DNA of 64,000 nucleotides from assembly GCA_947044365.1 (NCBI GenBank), contig OX345648.1:908001-972000 (forward strand), read 5' to 3'. Below are positions 62,349-64,000 of the stretch, piece by piece (position 1 is the first letter of the stretch; the number at the start of each line of letters is the position of its first letter). The translations under genes were made by a program, and so were the position numbers. Source of the DNA: Petrosia ficiformis. Lineage: Eukaryota; Porifera; Demospongiae; Haplosclerida; Petrosiidae. The notes below the pieces were generated by a model. The model ran no database searches. It was not told where the DNA came from and saw nothing but the letters and a program-made list of their open reading frames with translations.

Positions 62349-63788
62349 CATCCATCCATTACTTACAATAAACATGAAAATCATTGCTCAAATCGAGACA
62401 TCTTGTTGCCGTGGTTTCAAAATTGATCTGTCTATTTCCTTCATCATAAGATACATTATAACGACCAAAATCATATGTTGACCAAGTAGTACTTTCTCTG
62501 TAACCAGTTGTGATGTAACCGTCACTGGAATTATCTGTTGGTTGAATAAATGGATGAATGAATGAATGAATGAATGAATGAATGGATGAGTGGATGAATG
62601 AATGAACGAATGAATGAATGGATGAATGGATGAATGAATGAATGAATGAATGATTCAATGAATGAATCAATGAATGAATGAATCAATGAATCAATGAATC
62701 AATGAATCAATGAATCAATGAATGAATCAATGAATGAATGGTTGAACGAATGAATGAATGAATGAATGAATGGTTGAACGAATGGATGAAAGAATGAATC
62801 AATGAATCAATGAATCAATGAATGAATGAATGGATGAATGAATGGATGAATGAATGAATGAATGAATGGATGAATGAATGAATGAATGAATGAATGAATG
62901 GTTGAACGAATAGATGAAAGAATGAATGAATCAATGAATGAATCAATGAATGAATGAATGAATGAATCAATGAATGAATGAATGGATGAATGAATGAATG
63001 AATGAATGAATGAATGGTTGAACGAATGGATGAAAGAATGAATGAATCAATGAATGAATGAACGAATGAATCAATGAATCAATGAATCAATGAATGAATG
63101 AATGAATGGATGAATGGATGAATGAATGAATGAATGAATGAATGAATGAATGAATGAATGAATGGTTGAATCAATGAATGAATGAATGAATGAATGGTTG
63201 AATGAATGGATGAATGAATGAACGAATGAATCAATGAATCAATGAATGAATGAATGAATGAATGGTTGAATGAATGGTTGAACGAATGGATGAATGAATG
63301 AACGAATGAATCAATGAATCAATGAATGAATGAATGAATGAATGGTTGAATGAATGAATGAATGAATGAATGAATGGTTGAACGAATGGATGAAAGAATG
63401 AATGAATGAATGAATGAATCAATGAATGGTTGAATGAACGAATGGATGAAAGAATGAATGAATGAATGAATGAATGAATGAAATAATGGATGAGTAAATC
63501 GATGGATGAATGGATGAATAGATGGATGAAGGAATGAATGGACAGATGTACAGATGTATGACTGGATGAATAGGTGAAGGAATGAATGAACAAATTTATG
63601 AATGATGGATGGATGGATGGATGGATGCATGAATGAATGAATGTATGTATCATTGGATGGATGAATGAAGAGACGAACTCTTTACCATAGAAACCTCCCA
63701 GAAAAGGAATATCAGGATGTAGAGAAATAACAGCGACTTCAGAATTATCAGTGGGTTCACCAGCTTCATCTTCATTACTAATATCAGA
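46297..63788 (-). CDS. Sema-PSI-FN3 single-pass receptor, 23 exons in window, 5' end beyond right edge
   Basis: Exons: 63788-63686, 62534-62367, 61151-61036, 60621-60586, 60461-60332, 59799-59709, 59488-59317, 58801-58695, 58390-58296, 58162-58059, 57500-57406, 57022-56912, 56557-56514, 56271-56113, 52803-52752, 52695-52619, 52047-51926, 51550-51459, 50826-50622, 49977-49881, 49293-49094, 48813-47758, 47169-46297. All phases match, and the total is 4305 nt (1434 aa plus stop). Order: Sema domain (about 1-405, N-terminus missing), PSI (407-455), a Cys-containing region (458-640), about seven fibronectin type III domains (645-1345), a transmembrane helix (~1360-1385) and a 45-residue tail. Sema and PSI domains bind ligands in semaphorins, plexins and Met. 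Plexins add IPT domains and a GAP tail, which are absent here. A cell-surface adhesion or guidance receptor is inferred. Confidence 0.82.
47214..47437. mobile_element. hAT-like MITE family E, 224 bp, exact 8-bp TSD
   Basis: Ends CAGGGTTTTTGAT and ATCAAAAACACTG, flanked by the direct repeat GTGAAGGA (47206-47213 and 47438-47445). Other copies lie at 45680, 51079 and 60710. It sits 45 bp inside the intron before the last receptor exon. Confidence 0.9.
47758..48813 (-). CDS. Receptor exon with about three FN3 domains
   Basis: This 352-codon exon begins [20 protein letters not shown] after acceptor ttgtag. Clear FN3 cores are [20 protein letters not shown] with TWSAP and [15 protein letters not shown], then [20 protein letters not shown] with [15 protein letters not shown], then a weaker one ([20 protein letters not shown]). 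It ends at ..TFTPTM and a non-optimal GTACAC donor, directly followed by a (GT)n tract. Confidence 0.82.
49094..49293 (-). CDS. Receptor exon, FN3 segment
   Basis: It encodes [20 protein letters not shown] and [20 protein letters not shown], the end of one FN3 and the start of the next. The donor GTGAGT at 49093 was chosen over GTATTG 7 nt upstream because only the former keeps the frame into the next exon. Confidence 0.75.
49560..49822. repeat. Dispersed TTAGTTAACTAA repeat, reverse copy
   Basis: Contains actataactaaaacccctttt, gttttagttaactaaac and ctaaaagtggtcattatt. It is related in the opposite orientation to 41690-41890. It lies in an intron of the receptor gene. Confidence 0.5.
49881..49977 (-). 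CDS. Receptor exon completing an FN3 domain
   Basis: It encodes [20 protein letters not shown] and then [12 protein letters not shown], the F and G strands of an FN3. The acceptor is the innermost of six duplicated copies in the adjacent minisatellite. The donor is GTTAGT. Confidence 0.75.
49935..50580. repeat. 115-120-bp minisatellite, 6 copies, duplicating exon start and acceptor
   Basis: Each copy contains the first ~45 bp of the FN3 exon (atatgt.ttcagtatcagtaa and acagaacagtcagt) plus its acceptor (tataac on the plus strand) and a TGTACATGTATA tract. Spacing is 120 bp for three steps and 115 bp for two. In outer copies the coding frame meets a TAG within the repeat. Confidence 0.9.
50622..50826 (-). 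CDS. Receptor exon, end of Ig-like region and start of first FN3
   Basis: After a ctgtag acceptor it encodes [20 protein letters not shown], then [20 protein letters not shown] and [20 protein letters not shown], a classic FN3 N-terminal half. Confidence 0.78.
50979..51025. repeat. (ACATGT)n microsatellite
   Basis: Tandem ACATGT units. The same palindromic hexamer recurs in all introns of this gene. Confidence 0.85.
51079..51302. mobile_element. hAT-like MITE family E, 224 bp, 7/8 TSD
   Basis: Starts CAGAGTTCTTGATAA and ends TTATCAAAACAGTG. The flanks are atgtacag and atgtacat, a duplication with one mismatch. It is the same length as the copy at 47214. Confidence 0.82.
51459..51550 (-). 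CDS. Receptor exon, Cys-containing region
   Basis: Acceptor aattctcag. It encodes [20 protein letters not shown] and [10 protein letters not shown], and its donor is GTAAGT. With the next upstream exon it forms a region with several cysteines that may be an Ig- or IPT-like fold. I cannot assign it. Confidence 0.7.
51640..51930. repeat. ~75-bp minisatellite, about 5 copies, touching a splice donor
   Basis: Copies of ctcatccccattcccagact with cacagacatcactatctctt recur every 70-80 bp. The last copy contains the GTAAGT donor of the exon at 51926-52047. Confidence 0.75.
51926..52047 (-). CDS. Receptor exon, Cys-containing region
   Basis: It encodes [20 protein letters not shown] and [20 protein letters not shown], ending in C at GTAAGT. 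PPVIP..N..I resembles the start of an Ig-like domain. This is a weak assignment. Confidence 0.68.
52137..52400. repeat. ~99-bp tandem repeat, 2.6 copies
   Basis: The unit starts ggatagcacacaagaaa.gtg and continues atcgagacctttattggt. Copies start near 52139, 52237 and 52337. It lies within a receptor intron. Confidence 0.85.
52619..52803 (-). CDS. Two small receptor exons (52803-52752 and 52695-52619)
   Basis: They encode [17 protein letters not shown] and [20 protein letters not shown], then LVTPAG. They are joined by a 56-bp intron with GTAAGT and ctttcag. The phases (1 in, 2 at the junction, 1 out) fit both neighbours. Confidence 0.68.
52829..56104. repeat. 86-bp satellite, about 38 copies, filling one intron
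   Basis: The unit runs tatatttgtaatctacatgt, acatgtaatgtatatatgta, catgtagtactagtgttgtc, ttagttaactgtagctataa, ctaaat. Copies differ only at a few positions (mainly gtagct versus gtaact). The array spans nearly all of the 3309-bp intron 52804-56112 and stops about 8 bp from the 5' splice site. Confidence 0.97.
56113..56271 (-). CDS. Receptor exon after the PSI domain
   Basis: It encodes [20 protein letters not shown], then [20 protein letters not shown] and [12 protein letters not shown]. It has three cysteines. The donor is GTATGA. Its acceptor caatcag is preceded by the GA-rich tract (a pyrimidine tract in the sense strand). Confidence 0.72.
56278..56455. repeat. GA-rich (CT in sense) microsatellite next to an acceptor
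   Basis: Degenerate (GAGAGA)n with CAGA interruptions. On the minus strand it gives a ~175-nt pyrimidine-rich tract directly upstream of an acceptor. Confidence 0.9.
56514..56557 (-). CDS. 44-nt receptor exon at the end of the PSI domain
   Basis: It encodes [14 protein letters not shown] between tttttag and GTAAGA. The phases (2 in, 1 out) are consistent. Confidence 0.68.
56912..57022 (-). CDS. PSI-domain exon of the receptor
   Basis: It encodes [20 protein letters not shown] and then [16 protein letters not shown]. The CxxxxDPYCxW core is the hallmark of PSI domains that follow Sema domains (plexin-semaphorin-integrin). The second position of the usual CGW is Y. The acceptor ttccag lies inside a four-copy minisatellite. 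Confidence 0.85.
56993..57300. repeat. 77-bp minisatellite, 4 copies, duplicating PSI exon start and acceptor
   Basis: Copies start at 56993, 57070, 57147 and 57224. Each contains cagtatgggtcttgggatcc and aatacaatctctggaatgag, which is the exon start plus its acceptor. Outer acceptors are shifted by 77, 154 and 231 nt. Confidence 0.93.
57406..63788 (-). CDS. Sema-domain exons of the receptor (11 exons)
   Basis: From 63788 to 57406 the joined exons read through a Sema beta-propeller. Visible hallmarks are [68 protein letters not shown] followed by [15 protein letters not shown], and the exit [20 protein letters not shown] leading into the PSI. These correspond in order to conserved Sema blades in semaphorins and plexins. 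The start of the propeller and the signal peptide should lie to the right of the window. The region 59317-59488 has an acidic insert ([20 protein letters not shown]) not usual in the family. Confidence 0.82.
57540..57800. repeat. (ATGT)n microsatellite
   Basis: Long ATGT/GTAT tetranucleotide tract with a short (GT)n core near 57652-57670. All ORFs across it are artefacts. Confidence 0.95.
58258..58287. repeat. (AC)n microsatellite
   Basis: About 14 AC units, 9 bp from the donor of exon 58296-58390. Confidence 0.9.
58405..58672. repeat. (GGAT)n microsatellite
   Basis: GGAT/TGGA tetranucleotides with interspersed gattggttggag blocks repeated three times. Confidence 0.93.
58855..59306. repeat. 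(CCAT)n microsatellite
   Basis: 450 bp of CCAT with CCACC and TTCAT variants, ending 10 bp from the donor of exon 59317-59488. It is roughly the reverse complement of the tract at 58405, on the other side of exon 58695-58801. Confidence 0.93.
59820..60300. repeat. Compound (CA)n / (CATA)n / TGTACATG microsatellite
   Basis: CA dinucleotide blocks (for example 59896-59945), TATG/CATA blocks and palindromic tacatgtacatgta. Confidence 0.93.
60710..60921. mobile_element. hAT-like MITE family E, 212 bp
   Basis: Starts CAGAGTTTTTGATAA and ends TTTATCAAAAACACTG. The flanks atatatat and atatgtga match only partly. The body is closest to the copy at 47214. Confidence 0.82.
61252..61425. mobile_element. 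Tc1/mariner-type MITE, 174 bp, TA target
   Basis: The left end TAGTGAAACCTCTCTATTCC and the right end, complemented, CAGTGAAACCCCTCTACGCA match over most bases and are flanked by TA on both sides. The interior has repeated gtgtcct motifs. A related fragment lies at 44160-44220 (ggggtgtcctcatatcaggg). Confidence 0.8.
61564..62019. mobile_element. MITE with ~40-bp inverted ends, 456 bp
   Basis: The left end ccattcgcgttgagttgaga followed by cttttctcattaaatattca, and the right end, are inverted copies with 4 mismatches. No transposase is present. The target duplication is not clear. Confidence 0.78.
62192..62350. repeat. (CTAT)n microsatellite
   Basis: Two CTAT blocks separated by mixed tcatc sequence, in the intron before exon 62367-62534. 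Confidence 0.93.
62547..63660. repeat. (GAAT)n satellite-like tract, 1.1 kb
   Basis: About 1100 bases of GAAT with GAATCAAT, GGATGAAT and GGTTGAACGAAT variants arranged in higher-order blocks. It fills the intron between exons 62534 and 63686. Confidence 0.95.
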
Positions 63789-64000
63789 CTAAAATAAGAG
63801 ATTAAAAGAAAACTCATTATAATTATTATTTAAAAATCAAGAAAATAATTTTAATCAAATGTAATATACTTCATATTACACATACATGTACATATGCAAT
63901 AGACATGACAAGATTGCACCATTGGCATTTTGTATAGATTACTGATCTCCTGAAGAGCATTCATTACAGCATCTTAGATACCATCTCATGGGACAGAATG
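63789..64000. other. Right-edge intron of the receptor gene, nothing assigned
   Basis: AT-rich. An upstream Sema exon may overlap the last ~100 bases on the minus strand, but no acceptor/donor pair can be fixed before the edge. Confidence 0.4.

Noticed and set aside
62359..63653. ORFs rich in FIHSFIHS
   Set aside because: Translation of the GAAT tract. Only 62367-62534 is a real exon.

Overview
The window reads as animal nuclear DNA from a marine invertebrate. Genes are spliced with GT-AG introns, intergenic DNA is AT-rich, and there is heavy microsatellite, minisatellite and MITE content. The abundance of the palindrome TGTACATGTA and of ankyrin/ROCO genes makes me favour a demosponge such as Amphimedon. 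That is inference, not proof.

Region 1 (1-40016) is a tandem array of four genes on the minus strand. Each encodes a long ankyrin-repeat region, then a Roc-COR (ROCO) GTPase module, a short variable linker exon, and a death domain with a very charged, NLS-like tail. This is the domain order of DAPK1 without the kinase. I could join all exons of units 2, 3 and 4 in frame at GT-AG sites, giving predicted proteins of 1864, 3168 and 2394 aa. Unit 1 runs off the left edge and carries an 8-nt frameshift in its ankyrin exon. The ankyrin exons are themselves coding tandem repeats with a period of about 204 bp, and they differ greatly in length between units. Between units lie eroded copies of the last exon of the neighbouring SH3/zinc-finger gene, eroded death-exon ends, and a small plus-strand ORF. 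These show how the array was duplicated. Several hAT-like MITEs with exact 8-bp target duplications sit in individual units.

Region 2 (40118-45301) holds a head-to-head gene pair sharing a promoter of about 125 bp. The minus-strand gene encodes a 217-aa SH3 plus C2H2 zinc-finger protein. The plus-strand gene encodes a 192-aa charged coiled-coil protein whose C-terminus resembles eIF2A/PYM C-terminal segments.

Region 3 (46297-63788 and beyond the right edge) is one large minus-strand gene. I reconstructed 23 exons (4305 nt, fully in frame) for a single-pass receptor: Sema domain, PSI domain, Cys-containing middle region, about seven fibronectin type III domains, one transmembrane helix and a tail of about 45 residues. 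Its introns are packed with repeats. One intron of 3.3 kb is almost entirely a 38-copy, 86-bp satellite. Two acceptor sites (and another in the ROCO array) lie inside minisatellites that have multiplied the splice site.
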